A stretch of 64,000 nt of DNA from Dipylidium caninum. Taxonomy: Eukaryota; Platyhelminthes; Cestoda; Cyclophyllidea; Dipylidiidae. Shown one piece after another: positions 12,201 through 27,200 of the stretch (position 1 is its first letter; every line of letters begins with the position of its first letter). The position numbers and the translations under genes were made by a program. The DNA is taken from NCBI GenBank assembly GCA_017562135.1, contig QEYB01000850.1, forward strand, positions 372,001 to 436,000, read 5' to 3'. Below the pieces are notes generated by a model. That model made no database searches and was not told the DNA's origin. It saw nothing but the letters and a program-made list of their open reading frames with translations.

Positions 12201-15200
12201 TTAAACGATCCTCCTGACAGCTTTGCAATTAAGGACAGTTTTAACAAAAAAGCGTTTTTCGAACTTTATGCAACTACTAACAGAACTTCAAAAGTAATGA
12301 AACCCAAAAACATTATGATATAAACACAGAAGTATCAATTCTCTTCTATGAAATCTTCGACTATGCATCGCATTCCGATATGCTGGACGAAATTAAAATA
12401 CTGCACTAAAGGCATAACAAGGAAAAAGATTTCATCTGACTTAACGGATATCATTTTTGACGGCCTGGTAAATCATTCGAGAAGTGAGAAGAGTGAGCGG
12501 GAGGAAGAGAACGTTGACATATCACCACAACGCTTACGAAAGCACTTTGAGAAGACGTCACTTTGACCGTTTTCGATATGACAAGTCAGCAGGCCTTATA
12601 CCTTCAAGGTCGCAGTTAAAATAAAAAGTCGACTCACTGCAGGGAATGAAGAAGAAAGGAGGTGGAAGGAGTGCCTGCAGAAGTTCTTTAACCTCAAAAT
12701 CATTCCGCGATGCAAGTAATATTGGCGAGGTTCAAACGGTTTCAGGCTGGGGAATGCTTGATTGGGTCAGTATAATGCTGACGATAGCGTAGATTGACTC
12801 TTTCCACCTGCCCTCCGCCTCCCCCCGCCTTTTCTACCAGAATGTAAATAGTAAATTGTCCACAAACAAAAACTTACCCATTGCAACGTGACAAGACCTG
12901 AAGATGCCTTAATGGTCTCGTTACCATAAACGATTGTTCTAATCAACCAAGGCAAACAATTGAACAGAGAAAAAATCGGAATTAATAACACACATAAGCT
13001 GGTGCGTCTTTTAGAGTGAGGCGTCACACAGTCATGTTAAAAGCGCTGTTCAAGAAGTGACAGAAATGTTGGTCCCTTTTTTCGTACCATTTGGGATTCG
13101 AGCAAGATTTTGGCCCCCTAAAAGGAGCAGTCCAAAATGGCAAGGCATTAGGTGCTAGACAACAGGGACATTCGAGTCTGCGATGGTTATTTATTGAGCT
13201 CAGAAGACCATCTTTGATGCTAGTATACGATGGGTGATCGTTTGAAGGGGCTTGAGAACAAAAAGAGCCTTTCCGCACTTAATTTCACTAAAACCTTCCT
13301 TGCGCCATCACCAAAACGCCTACTTCGAGGCGACGTCGTCGGCCTCCTTGATTTGTGGCAAAACGGGGGAGTCTGTAAGGCTGATGACACGAAGCGACGC
13401 CTCTGTCCCACCCCGAAGATTTTGTTTCGAGGCAAGAAGATAAATGAGGCGCAGCGAAGATCGCAATAAGGTGGCTGGCGATAGGGGCATGAATATCGAG
13501 GCAAGTGAAATTCGTCATGTCATCGTGATCACCCCAAAAAAGCAATTCACTTCTTTCCTCAATCATTTCCACAGTTCTGGAACCCTGGTTAAATCTTTTT
13601 CTTTTCATGGAGACGTCAACAAGAATGTGTCAATTAGTTCCCCTCAGTGTATCCAATGGTGCTAATAAACGTCGAATTTATGGTTTTTTACTGTCACAAT
13701 GCCTAATGTTACATCCGAAATTTCCGTTTAGATGCTTAAAGAGAATTAACGACCTTGGTTAATTCAACGAAACCGCTCAACCTGTCGCCCCATCACTTTA
13801 ACGAATAGCGATGACGAAAAAATAAATGATATCTTGCGAGGTGAGCCTTCCAACAAGGCAATGCACATTGAATGCTCTAAAGACGATGACAACCGCCATC
13901 AGCTGTAATGGGACAGAGGGGAATGAGAGAAGAAGAAAGTTACCATACATATGCCAACAGTTTGTAATATCCCACCTGTGTACGTCAGTGGATCGTGAAA
14001 ATCGACAAGCTCCTCATCCACAGAAGACCCAAATCCGCAAACAAAAGCAGCAGAGGAAAAAGTCTCGTGTGCCATGTACCTGAGGGATTCGGCTTCAACT
14101 AAGACGCATCAGGAAGGTATAAAAAGGAGAGAAAAAAGATGAGAGGAATGAAAAAGAAAGTATGTCCTTTTTTGGCCAGTGACGTATGAGTCAAGTTGAA
14201 TTCCATTCCACCTGCAAGTACACTTCTTCCGGAAAATTTAATCAAGATTAATTGTAGCGATGTTAGTAAATTGACTAAGGAAGCCTTCCTTTCCTTCCCC
14301 GTTCGGTGAGAAGGAAAGAAAGCTAGTGTCTAACGCTTCTTAGTCCATCCACCCTCTTCAATGATGCACTTTTGAAATCTTCTTCAATTTACCTTGGAGG
14401 AAAGAATTGGGCTAGTTGTCGAGACAAACAAATTATTTTCAGCAATTCATGCCGTTAGTAAATTAAGAAGTCGACGGCTGTAAGAAATTAATCCGAATTT
14501 TCTCTACTCGTTAGTTACGCAGAAAAATTTACTATTAATTGTACCAATTTGAAAAGTTACCCGTGACTTTGTAATCCTTTTCCGAAAAACTAGGGGTCTG
14601 GCGACTTAAGCAAATATGATAAAGTTTTTCTTCAAATAGGTCTGAGTTCGGTGAGTATTTGAGTTTTCATCGCTCACGCATGCATTCACCGCACCATCCC
14701 ATTTAGGCATGGCGCCACCAATGTGTAACATGCGGTCCCACTCAGTTTATGACGTGTTGTCAGTCGTAGCAACTTGTGGGTTGCACATACGTCTATTAGT
14801 TGAGGTGGGGGAATTAGAAACAATAGCCGAAACCATCAGAATTGTAGGTGAGAGGCTGCCAAAGCCTTTCCTAACCGCACATAATTACGAAGTCGGCTAA
14901 GATTTAACGATTCCATCTAAATTTGCCACAACAAATAAAAGTGTGAAATTTAACAATGAAAGTGTACTTGAAGTTCGGTAAAAAATGCAATGGTGGGTGA
15001 CTGAAAATATGAACCTTGCAAAGGTGAACGAAATGGTTGGGCAACACAGAAGTCATATTAGGTCCTTCGGAAAGTTCTGTCTGTCTTTGGAGCAAAAAAT
15101 GCAATCTTTTCTCACCACTCATAGGCTTTATTAAATAATACAATTTCATCTATTAATAACGACTTCTTGTCAGTGTGAAAAGCAATTCGCTTGTCTCATT

Positions 15201-18200
15201 GTTGTAAAATGTTTAATCTTTCGATGTCAAAAATCGAACCAGTGCCCGCTTGATATCTTCTTCATTTTGAATCTTTAGGCCTTCAAAAAAATTTTGTAAG
15301 GGAAAAAGGCGAATGGTAGTCGACGAGTACCAAGTCCTGAGGAATTACGATGGATGCGACAGAATTTCTCAGTCTAGTTCTACAACTTTGCATACGAGTC
15401 ATCAAAGCAGCATCTCGCCTGACATTATCATCATCATCACCGATGTAATGTCATTCCTTCCTCTTCAACATCGTCGACTTCTTTTTTCTTGAAATGGTAT
15501 TTTTCAAATTATCCACTTGGCAAACAATACTTCTCCAAAATGAGATTTTTGCTCGATTTTATAATTTTATGATATATTGGTCCTCGAATGTTCACCATAC
15601 ACACCATCACATTCTCTCATTCCGAGTCGAATTTGGTTTAGAGGGGGAGGGGCTACGTGCATGTAACGACCCGATCATCTCATTTCTCCCGAGTTTATTC
15701 GTATTTCCACACAAATGCCATCTTCCGAAATGTTTGCTGCAGTGAATTAAGCCTCTCTGCGATCTCTGATATTGTCAGAAAGGACATGACTCCAACATGC
15801 TCTTAGCAACATCGTCGTCGATCAGCGCTGGTCGTTCAGCCCGTGGCTTATCAGAAGGGTTAACATCACACTTTTAAGTTTTTTCCGACCGTCTTTCGCA
15901 TCTCCTATTCAGAAACTATACCTTCAGCAAACCCTTTCAATGAACTTTCGAATGCATCTATAGCATTTCTTCCCTGGTGAAATTCGTATAAAATACATTG
16001 ACAAAAACGAAAATTCATCAGTGGTCATGGCTGCATCACTGTTTCACAATAAAGACTAACGTGAATCAACTGTGCTTTAGTTAATTCGCTGCGTCAGGAT
16101 GTAAACATTGAGCGATAGAAATAGAGGGGCGAACATTGGCATAATAAACATGTACTACATGTCGAAAATCCTTGTCATATAAACGGACAGAGCTTTCCTA
16201 ATGTGAAAGATGGGTAGAATCGGAAGTTATTCTGCATTCTGCTGTAAGGAAGGACAGTGACAGCGGGACGGACTTCTACCTCCCGGTTAGGTTGCAGTGC
16301 AAAGTAGATGTCGTCGGGGAGAGCAAACGCAAGCACTCTACTCCAAGTCGAAGTCCTCCGTGAATCGTGACACCAAATAGAGCCGGTGGAGAAGGCTGCT
16401 CAACCTTCACAGCTACTTAGTACGCAAGTGGACGAGTTAATTATAACGCTAGAGAGTTTGTCACAGTTTGCATTAATGTTTGACTGAATGTGGAGGAAGA
16501 CACATGAATGATGACCTGGAGGAGATGAAAGGAGGTTCTGGAAAGTACTAAATGATGTCGTTTCTTCAATCAGCACTCGTCTTTAATCATACGAGGGGAG
16601 GGGCGGTCTGAAGTCCCCCCCTCTTTCCATTCTATTCTCCAGTCGTGACCTTGACGAAAGAAGCGGAGCACCACACAACCGTAACGTCTATATACCCGCA
16701 CTGCCATTTGACTAGATGCGTATATGAGAGTCAACAAGAGACACTTAGCATTCCTCCACAAAGCGGAGTCAAATCGTTGTTTCTCAGAGAAAATTTATAT
16801 CTTTTGCTACGGATGCAAAATACTGTGGATGCGCAGGAAGGAGGCACCACCTCGGGGACTCCTAAAGGCTGAATTGTTTAATTGGAAGAGATTCGTACAG
16901 CTAACTTGAGTAGGAGAAGAATTAAATAGTAGAGCCTCTCAGAGTGGATAATAAAAAAGGCATGGGGATTTGTCTATCAAAGAGACCTCTCTTCTGAGCC
17001 ATCTCTCACTTGCCGGCAGTTCCATATTACTTGGTTTAGTCGGTTAGCGTGGACATTTTAGAGCAACACAGTCAGGGGAAGAGGTCGGAGTAAAAAGCTA
17101 TAAATGGCGCAATGTTAGACTTCTACCTTGTCAGAAGGATCAGGAAGCGGTTTCATGTCATCCCCACGCGTATCAAACATTGTCACCAGCACAGACGGGA
17201 CGAGAGAAAGCGATCGACGACTTCGCTCGACAGCGTCGGCAGCCCCAAGTTCGTTAGGACGAAGGGCAACCCGAGTCGAAGCGACAGCGGAAAAAGCCTG
17301 AGCCACGGAGCATTTCGTCGGCGTCGAATCGACGTGGGATGGGCTTGGCAATACCTCCTACCAAACTTCCCACTGCCTCAGTTGATGGAGTTTTCATGGA
17401 TGTCGTAACTCCGCCCACCTGAAAGAAAGTGTTTTTTTTTTCATTAAGACACCTTCACTTTCTATATTTGCCGAACCAATCGCAGTTGTAAGCATACTAG
17501 AAAAAAAGTGCAGGTCGAAAATTAGCAGGCAGGAATGATGCACCTCATAATTAACCGTAATTCAACCAGTTTCCTTACACTGTAAACTAGTCTTTACGTA
17601 CAGGCGGTTCAACTTGATGGCTTGAATTGTTGACGATGTGAATAGTCTATAATCCACAGACTCACAGACATCAAAAGACTCCTAGAAAAAATTGTTATCA
17701 TCATATTAGTTTAAATGATATGTGAATTGAACATACTGTCCTTATGTTAAGGAAGAAGGAAAGAGGTTAAAAGTGCCAATGAGAGGACTTTAGCGTCCCT
17801 TCGAGCTTAAGTGAAGATCCAAGAGTATTCAAGTTAGAAAGTCCATTGGTTAGTTTCCACTTCTACCTGCCACTGTTCCGAGGAAAGCTTTACCTTGCAT
17901 CGCAGTAATTTCGGGGCATTTTTTGCCTTAAGACGAAACTTTACACCCTCCCCACCCACACCTCGTTATCGCAATCAAAGCTATGAAGGCGGTGAACAAA
18001 TAAACAGCTCAGAAAAAGGGACGGAGAGACCGAAGTTGGTGCTAGTTCCTAGCCATTCCAGATGAATAAATAAGGGCTGAAGATTTTTCATTCATATGAA
18101 TTAGAAGATCAAAACAAGTAGTTGCGAAAGTCGGTGCACTCTCATTCTCCCCGTTTCGGCTCCCCTAAATAGTGCATACGCAGGCGCAGCAGATCGGCCA

Positions 18201-21200
18201 AATTTGGATGGTCGGAGGGTCATGCAAATGGACACAACAGAGCCAAAGGAGGCAGATGCGTTATTTGAACGCCTTGTGAAGAAATGCCTTTATATCCCAT
18301 TCAACATGGAGGGTGTGTGTGCAATAGACCAATTGGAAGGCTCCAACATCGAGGCTAAGTGGCACCTGATTGGTGGAAAATCCGCGGTTGAATCAACGCG
18401 GCAGAAGCGTGAGTCATTTTTATTGGTCAGCGATGTGCATCACCGTGTCGGTTGTAGTGGTAGGGTTCAAGGAATCAACTTTAAGAATTGGAGTGCAATG
18501 TCCTTGTCATTCAGAAGGCCTGTGATGCAGCCGACGGTGGGTTTTATTACTCGAGGCATCCCAAAAGTGGTAGTGAAGTTGATTTTTTGCATTAGCAAAT
18601 GATATTCATCTCTGAAGAACCTAGAGAAGATACTACAATTTCTCCAAACGAAACCGTTACTGGCCCCGCATAAGTGGAAGGTTGAACAGCACAGAAGTTT
18701 ATCTTCGCGAAATAGGAGACGGGAAGGCGATGAATGAGAAAAAGACCGTAAGAGGGAGGAGAAGTGATAGTCAAATCGGCAGCTACTTTCATCCCTCAAG
18801 CGCTTAGGCATTACGGGACCAGAAAACAGCTTTGGCCCAACGTAAAATGAGCCAAGTAGGAGGAGGAGGATGCGCGTAGATTTGTTTCCGACCCCTGACA
18901 GTTTTTATGAATGTGCTAGACAACTCGACACCAGTTTCTGTCATTACAACAACCTCTCCTCATCTCAACTCTGTCAGGACGCCTGTGGACCAAACACAAA
19001 TCCTCAAAGATTTAACCTATTGTTTGGCTATAGATAAGTGAGACGCAAACTGGTAGAATGTTAAGTGAAAACACTTATTCAACAGACCAAAATAAGCGGA
19101 CAAATCGCCCACCACTTTCAACTTGACGCACAGAAATGCAGCGCATTGCATAGTTAGTTACGATGGCAGAAAATTAGAGGAAGTTGTTGGCCTTAAAAAG
19201 AGAGAATTAACAGACCAAATGATAGAAAGCTGCGTCATTTCAATCCGAAAATTTCCGAAGGCTACACCGTTCGTGTAGTTCACAAGACGGAAATGAATGC
19301 TCTACTTAAGAAGGAGGCTTTGACGATGCGATGAAAGATCTGTCCTCTGGACGGCCAAATTTGTAGTTGCACAAAGGTCCACCTCAAGAGGTATCAAATC
19401 TGCCGCAAAACTCCTCAGCATAACACAGGTCTCGGAATAAAGTAGGCAATCTAATGAAAATGACCCACGAGATGGTGGAGAATCGGAGTCGTCTCCTCCT
19501 CTGTGACGCCTTGGGATGATCTGAAGGAGTTCGAGGTAGAATGTTATCCACCTCCCTATATTTTTCTCCCATTGACAAATTTATCCTCACCGAGCAATCG
19601 CATAGGAAACCATGAACCGGAGTTCGGATATCATGTCAATTAGCAAAAGAAAGTTTTGTGCTATGGGGGGAGAGGAGTGACGAGTGACAATCTCGAGGAC
19701 ACTGTTCAGAGGAGACATCACTAGGAGGTTATTTATGTGATTGCACACTTTTGCCCCTCCGGCCTTATCATTTCGCCGCAGAGTGTGTGTACTTCCGTCC
19801 TGTCGGCCTCCAACCTTTTGCCGCATTAATAATTAATCTCCCATGCTTGGGTGGATTTACGACCTCGGGGAGGAGAGAGGAGAACGCCACAATGCAGCCA
19901 AGTGTCTCTCTGGAATGTAACAAATACCAAACCAGAAGATAAGGGGAAAAGAAAGGCGTCGGGGGAGATTAGGCAAGGTCACTGGCAACCCCAATAAGCG
20001 TTTTAACATTCCTCTTAAAGACAAATAAGCCCAAATGCAGGATGGGAGAGATTTGGCCTCGATGGTGCAAATTTGTCATTGGCGATTCTACCTACCACAG
20101 AAACTCTTCTGTTGTCCCATTGTTGCCAAACAATTTTTGACCTTTTAGAGGAGGTAATCTTAACAAACAGCAAATGGGAGGCAGAGAGAGGGAGAGGAAA
20201 ATGGAGACAAAACAAACGAAAAGGTAAGAGTTGGATTAAACACTTCCATCTGATGAGGACAGTTGTTTGCGAGTTGTTAAATCAGGTCCTCCAACCCTTT
20301 CCTTGCCTCATGCTACGGCTTAGGATCCCATGGACGGTAAGACAGAGCAACGGGCTGATTTTCCACGTCTTTCTATTGCAAGTGCACGAAGAGACAAAAG
20401 ACCAAATGCAGAAAAGCATCCGACTAACTTTGAGGAAGCTCTGACTGATGAAACTGTACTGGATCATAGAGGATGGTTAGAGTGCACTGAGAAGAAAGTG
20501 TTTATCCTCAAAAAGTCGGAAAAATCCCTCCCTTTCCTCAGTTGGACACAATACATGGGGAGAAGGTCTGGAGACAGGTGAGGTGCCCCACCTACGCCGT
20601 AAATTGACCACTTTACTGGGCTGTCGTTCCAATCTCCTCGAGTCTAGTGTGCGTTTAGTCGACTTACACTGATGAGAAGCAGGTGGACAAGTGGAGGGAA
20701 TAAGAAAGGGACGAGAAAACAAAGAGAATGATGAGATGTGTGTTCGAAGATGACGAACTCTACCTTTGCGATGTGAAATGACGATTCTGTCAATAGACGT
20801 AAGTATAAGATGTTCAGTTAATTTGAAAATAGCCAAACTTACCGAGGTTTCAGTAGTCTGGCCACCCGAAGGCTGATTTCCACGCAAAATCGGTGTTATG
20901 GCCACCACTGAGCCTTTATAAGGTGGGTGAAGAAAAAGACGATTTTACTTAGTGAAAGGATTATCAAAAGTTAGTGTGATTTAGATTATTCCATATGTTT
21001 GATTTGTCGATTGTGTTAGAAACAGTTCAAAAATAGACAAAAGAGGCCTCGTTTCAACGAACTAGACGCGGGATTACAAAACTTTTACTCGGTTGCTGAC
21101 AGGCCAAGTGCGCAAATTGGCGCGTAAGGCAAACGTATTGTCCTGTTTTGTTCAATCCAGTGCAAAGGGGAGAAAACCGAGTATCTGTGCACGAAGGAAC

Positions 21201-24200
21201 TTTCCCCAGCGTCACATCGAGAAGCCTACTCAATTTCGGGTGTATTTAGAGACAAGCCACACATTTGTGGGCTGGTTGGCGTAACACATAAAATTGGCAG
21301 AGTGAAACATTATCAGATGTCGAATGGAGAGGCGTGGAAAGGAGGAGATTATTCGGCAGTAATGTTTGAGTGAATGAAATAACATTTACCGAGTGTGTGT
21401 GTGTGTGCATATGAGGTAACTCGCAGTTGAAGCCGGGGAGAGGAACTGCTGTTCAGTAGGAGGCGAGGAGGTGGCCCAAAAAGCAGTTGTGAAAGCGAGA
21501 GCAATACAGAAATGGATATTTTATTATGCAATGAAATGATGTTGAAAAAGGAAAGGAACGACGAATATCACGTATGGAGATGGGGACAGCGAGCACTTTG
21601 AAACGCCGACTATCGTGCTCGACTAAATCTTGGGTTGCGTTTACACACTGCCCCCATTACAGTGGCACTTAATTCAAGTCGAAACAGCTAGAATAGCAAA
21701 AATTATCTACCAACGAATTTCAAGGTCGAATGTATCTACTTATTAGGAGACTTAAGTAGCATACGTCGCGCACCTGACAGAAGACCATGTCGAGGAAAAC
21801 GGGTCCTTCTCTTTAACTCAAACACTGTGCCATGAAAATGTTCTACTCTACCCGTCTAGCACCGGTGGCAATTTCACTAAAAAAGGCTGGGAAGGGCACA
21901 TTTCTGTTGAACATCTGTGGCTAATTCCAACTAGAAGTCCCTACTGTTGAGCTGAGTTAAGTCATAGCCTGAGAAACAACGTGTCAACGATAACGATAGT
22001 GACGATTGCCGTGATGTCCACAAATATATGATGAAGGCCGAGTCTGACAGCGGTAGTTCTTTTGGAGTCTCGTGGCTACATCAACCGATCACATCATGGC
22101 CATTGTGAAGTAGATCAGCTTCTGGCGATTTATTGTCTTCAAGAACTCCACGTCGAATCTACAAGTCACCGGTTACCAATCGTTTCCTAACGTACACACG
22201 AATCCACGTCTTGGTTATACACACACGATACTTTGTGAAGGTAACTCCACAAAGGGACTAGAAAATCCTCCCTTTTACACCTATTTTCTTGCATTATTTC
22301 AAGCAAGACTGTTCACCATGTTGCAGCACTCATTCTCTCCTCGAAGGGAACCTACAACGACAGATGAACGACTAGATGAACGCAATCAAGTCCAGTGTCT
22401 CTCAAAACTCGCCAAATGCCAACGTCTACACTCTCCACCTCAAAAATAGGGTGTCGCAAATGTCGTGGAATAATTACAAGAAGGGGAAAACAATCTTTTG
22501 TGTCTTTCAGGAAGAACCGTTTTCAGAAACCCCGAAAGTCATTAACTCTTAATAACGGAGTTAGAGAATGGGGCAGGAATTTTCCGCAGTATTATAACCT
22601 ACCACGCAAATGAAAAGCTCTAGATGACTTTGGGGACTGGCAGCAAAAGGAAGTCTTGTTTGTCTGGAGCGGTCGGCACCTCGCCTCCACCCCAGCCTGG
22701 TGTCCCTCGGCGCATGGGAGTATGCGAGGAGGCGCTCATCGTCTAAAAACGTGTCAGGCGAGAAGGGGAGTCGAATTCGGGCATTACAAGTAGCGGTGAA
22801 ATCAGTGTTTAGAGGATAAAGAGCGAAGATCCAAGGAATTATGAGGGAGGAAAGAAGGACTGTCACAACCTGCCATGTACGGGGACGCTTATCAGCGTGT
22901 TGAGACATAAAACCGGACATACGCGGCAATGGGAGTGTGGGGAAAAGTAGCCCAGAGCTGAATTCTGCAAGGGGAAGTCGAAAACAATCGGTCAGTCTCT
23001 CGTTCCATCTTGAAATGGAATTTTACACCTTTAATTACCAGCTCAACAAGGGCAAAAATGACCACAGCGAAGTCGAGGGAGGATGGTGAGGAGGTCGCGT
23101 TGTCAAACTGTCATGTGAAAATGTTGAAAATCATCAGACGTTATCATTTCGCATTGCTTCAACTACACCCGATTTACTACTTTCAATTATCACGTTGAAA
23201 ACTAGGAAATGGGTGATGAATAGAAATAAAAATTATAATGGTTAAATTTTTACATAATTTAATTATATTCAATTAAAATGATGGTCTTTGACGTCTACGA
23301 CTTTCTGCCAAGGACTGGGCAGGTTATACATGCCTCTCTACAAAAATCCTTGTTTTTAGAGTTAATAAACGTTTCGAAATCGTGTATAACATACTTTAGT
23401 TTGTCATATTTACTTTTTTCCTCAAAAATAAGTCGTAATTACGAAATGGACAATGATTGGTGCATGAATGCAATAAAATTCCATATTGCAGAGAAGTTAA
23501 TCGGTCAAGAGTATTTGAAGCCTAATGCAATAGCTGTTTTTTTTTCCTCCTAAATCTTTTCTCATGCATGACATTAATTTCACGGCGATGGAACTTCTCC
23601 GAGGCCATGGTTTCGCCTGGTTGCATTATGAGAAGGGAAGGGAAGGAAATACTGCCTGGACATTCCACCAGATGGTAAACATGCTTCGCATTTGATGCAA
23701 TTTCTGCTTGAGCCCGTATCTCGGGGGTTGTATTCTTATCCACCATTTTGTTTGATCGTTTGCGAGCATCATGGAAAATCCACTTTTCATAACATGCGAT
23801 GGTTTGGTGTAAAAACAGCGGCAATCGTCTATTGCGAAGGAAGCAAGAGAGGTGCGCAGTTGCTCTTGAAGCGGTCGTTTGATCGTCTGCAGTTGCGTCT
23901 GTTCGTACAGCTCGCAAATATGAATTCCGACTCTTTTTTCTTCTTTATTTATTGTACAAAGATGTTTTTAACACAGCCGTAGCCGTTTGGCTAATTCCCA
24001 GTTTGGAACGAAGTTCGCGAATCGTCCCGTGTGTGGATCAGATTCCCCAGTCGTTCTTCCCTCTTCTTCCTCGAGGCCCGCTCGACGATACTCAAATGGC
24101 CAAAAATGAAATTACCAGAAAATTTTCTTTCATTAGTTTATCCATGTCCGAATGTTACATTAATATTTCTCGAAACTTCAATTTAAACTGGCAGAAGAGA

Positions 24201-27200
24201 AGTAAAGGCAAATCAAGTTTTTCCTTGCAATATGGTTATGGTTAGTGCCTAGTTTAGACTGAAGTTCACGAAACGTTTTGTTTGTGTGGAACAGATTTCC
24301 CAGTGATTCTTCATTCTCCCTCTTCGAGGCTCTCTGACGATACTCAAATGACCAGAACGAAGATTTTGGAACCGATATCGAGGATTTCTTGCATTACTAA
24401 ATCCACGTCCGACTGTCTCATTAATGTTTATCAAAACTTCAATTTAAACTAGTACAAGAGTAGAGGTGAGCCGTGTTTATTTTTTATTCAATTGTGTTAC
24501 ATAGAAACATAAAACAAGAGTGGAATACAAACACGGGAAAATTTTACGAAAAAAAATTGAGAGAATACGCTCAACGTTTATTAATAAAGAATTCAGTCGC
24601 AACTACACCGAAACTAAACAAAATTCCCTGTTTCATAGTTTCCAATCTCAATGGGTTCTGCATCCACGTCCCTTCATGTTTGGGCCCATCGGCCCGAAGA
24701 GACGTGAGTTTAGAAAGAAGTTGGCTCGTAGAGAAAGTGCCAACCTCCTGTAAAGCTACTTTGTGGCCAGAATTTAGGGGAGGAGGACGTGTTGACCTTC
24801 AGTCGAATTTTGAATAGACAGAAGACTACACTGGAATTGGACGATTTCAGCGTCACATATAAGTGACGCGATTGATTACCATGGTTTTATGAAGGAGGAG
24901 AGTCATTTGGCCAAGGAGAAAAGAGAGAAGGAGAATTTTCAGCCAACCAGACAAATTCTATCAATTAAACGCTCCGTAAATTTCCTCAACTTTGGCTCAA
25001 CGGAGAAACCCATTTTAAGCCACTCCGAGAGTCGTAGGAAATGTCGTTTAAATTTTTCACCTGCCAACTCTTTCCATATTTAAATTCCCCCTAATTACGT
25101 AGTCGTGCTAATAAATTTAAAAAAAGTTGATTATTGTCCACTCAGCAGTTGGCTACTTTCTCCAAACCTCGTCCAAACTATTAATAATTTAAGTCATTAG
25201 ACGCCCCTACTGCAGTCCACTCTTCATCGGTCCAGAAGCTAACACTTCACCCTGAAAAGTGTTGTCATTAGGTCACTGACTTACTCCCAAAGCCCCGTCT
25301 ACGATTTATGCAAGGCGTAGAAGCAAACCTTCCACCACAGGCGTGCGAGAAGACGAGACACTAAGGCGGAGGGAGTATTTACTGAAGAGGGGGGAAGACG
25401 TCTGCCAAGGAGTCATAAACGCCCACCTTCGATGGGAAAACATCCTTTAATTGACGGTAAGTTAAATCACCGTCTGCCCACTCTTACATGCATACACATA
25501 CAGACAGACTGACAGACTGGCCACGTGACTGAGGTAGCAGTTGAATTCATCATGGCTACTCGGTGAAAGGTGACAACGTGAGGAAAGAAGTGGAATTGTT
25601 GGTCGGTGATACGAGAGCGAAAGAAGGCGCGGAAGAGAGAAGACGCCGCTCCACAAGTAATCCGGGCACAATCCATGAGCACTTAAACTCTATTATGTAG
25701 GACGAAGCTAGCTGAGGCGGTTAAGGTACCCTCTCGTTGACGTGATCATCTGTCACAAAATGACCAATCACGATTGTGGGAGGATTGACATTTGTCAATT
25801 CATCTAAACACTCCACGATCGTGTCCACGCCTCTACTGCCTGCACTTTTTGGCATTAGGCAGATGGAAGTGTAACATCAAGCTCAACTTGGTGAGAAGTT
25901 CAATTCTCAACCGATTTGAACGAATTATGGAGACAATAAATTTGTCGAAATCAACTCAAATCCACAATTGCAATCGCAACAAAATGGGGATAACAAAACA
26001 CATGGCAACAGTATTCTAACTAGACAAGGAGACTGAGATGAAGAAAATGGCGAAGACGTAGGTTCCTTGAACTTCAAAACACCACAACCTATGCAAGATT
26101 TAATCTTCGAGAAATATGAACAAGACTTCCACTTATTTCTGAAGGAAATTAATCGTCATTAAGAATTTCGGCTAACCATGGTTGTTCTTTAGGACAAAGC
26201 CCGAAAGAGGTGAGTCTTTACTGGACGAGGTGAGGACGGGCACTGTCCGACATGTTGTATCGAAGGGAAGTGAGGACGCTGCCTCACGGCCGGTGAAGTG
26301 TGTACTAATGACTCGTCATGTGGAGGCCAAGAGACCGGCTTCGAAATTCACGTACGACTTAACTTCGGCTCGACGCCGTTCAAGTTCTAAGGTGGTATTG
26401 CGCAAATGAGGACCGATAGAAACAAAGAAATCACCCAATTTCTTCTCCTTTAGATTTAGAAACCAAATAAAAGGGAAAATTTCGCAGACTAAGAGGATGA
26501 GGAGATTCGAAGAGAGGCCTAACTTACAATGTTTTGTGGCCGGCTCAGGCCGCCGTTGAAGCACCATAGGCGGAACTGTGGTGGTGACACTAATCCCTGT
26601 GGGACGCGACGGCACGACCTTCACCTCGGTCACGACCTTGGTGGATAGATGACTGGCGGGTGGATGAATGTTCGGTGCAGTTGCATGCTCCGCGGGAAAG
26701 AGGTCATTCGGGGTTGGACTATCGACTCGTTGATGGTTCGCGTTCCTTAGGGAATGTCTACGAACTACATAACGGCTGGAATAAAAAAAAGAACAACTCG
26801 GAGGCTGGCTTCCCCTTTAACCCATTTGAAAGAAAAAAAAGTTGAGAACAGAAAGCGGTTAGTGGGCGTATTAGAAAAATTCTTTCATCGGTGTGACGGT
26901 TTCATTGTCTCCATTACCATGACACTGGGGAGAAACGTAGTCAAACCAGAGAAATCATGTACCATAGAGAGGAGATGCGTGGCTTACCACCTCTCTCACC
27001 GCATTAAGACGCCGTGGAAAATAAAAAAAGATAAAGTAATGATGCTACAAAAAGGCGGTTAGTAAAAACTTCCACTTCCATTGCCATCCAAACTACCTGT
27101 TACGATTGTACCAATTAGGCGGTCGAAACTTAAAAACACCACTGGCATCATCACCATCAGTCTGTATGACCCAAGTCAAAGTACGAGTTGTTAAATGGGA

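Larger units (their letters stand above)
9250..17126. other. Large intron of the CEP170-like gene
   Basis: About 7.9 kb between the penultimate helical exons and the exon at 17297-17127. It contains a plus-strand mariner relic (10010-10760), two copies of a short palindromic repeat near 11.1 and 11.8 kb, and a more GC-rich patch at 13.2-13.6 kb with several overlapping open frames but no good splice model. I see nothing else. Confidence 0.5.

Noticed and set aside
11981..12247. Minus-strand frame with a kinase-like GGSFNHVYML stretch
   Set aside because: It resembles a glycine-rich loop, but no catalytic or DFG motif follows, the frame ends after 88 codons, and no splice partners were found.
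16570..16909. Overlapping short frames on both strands
   Set aside because: They have no motif and no splice sites in phase with the host gene, and their length is within chance expectation.
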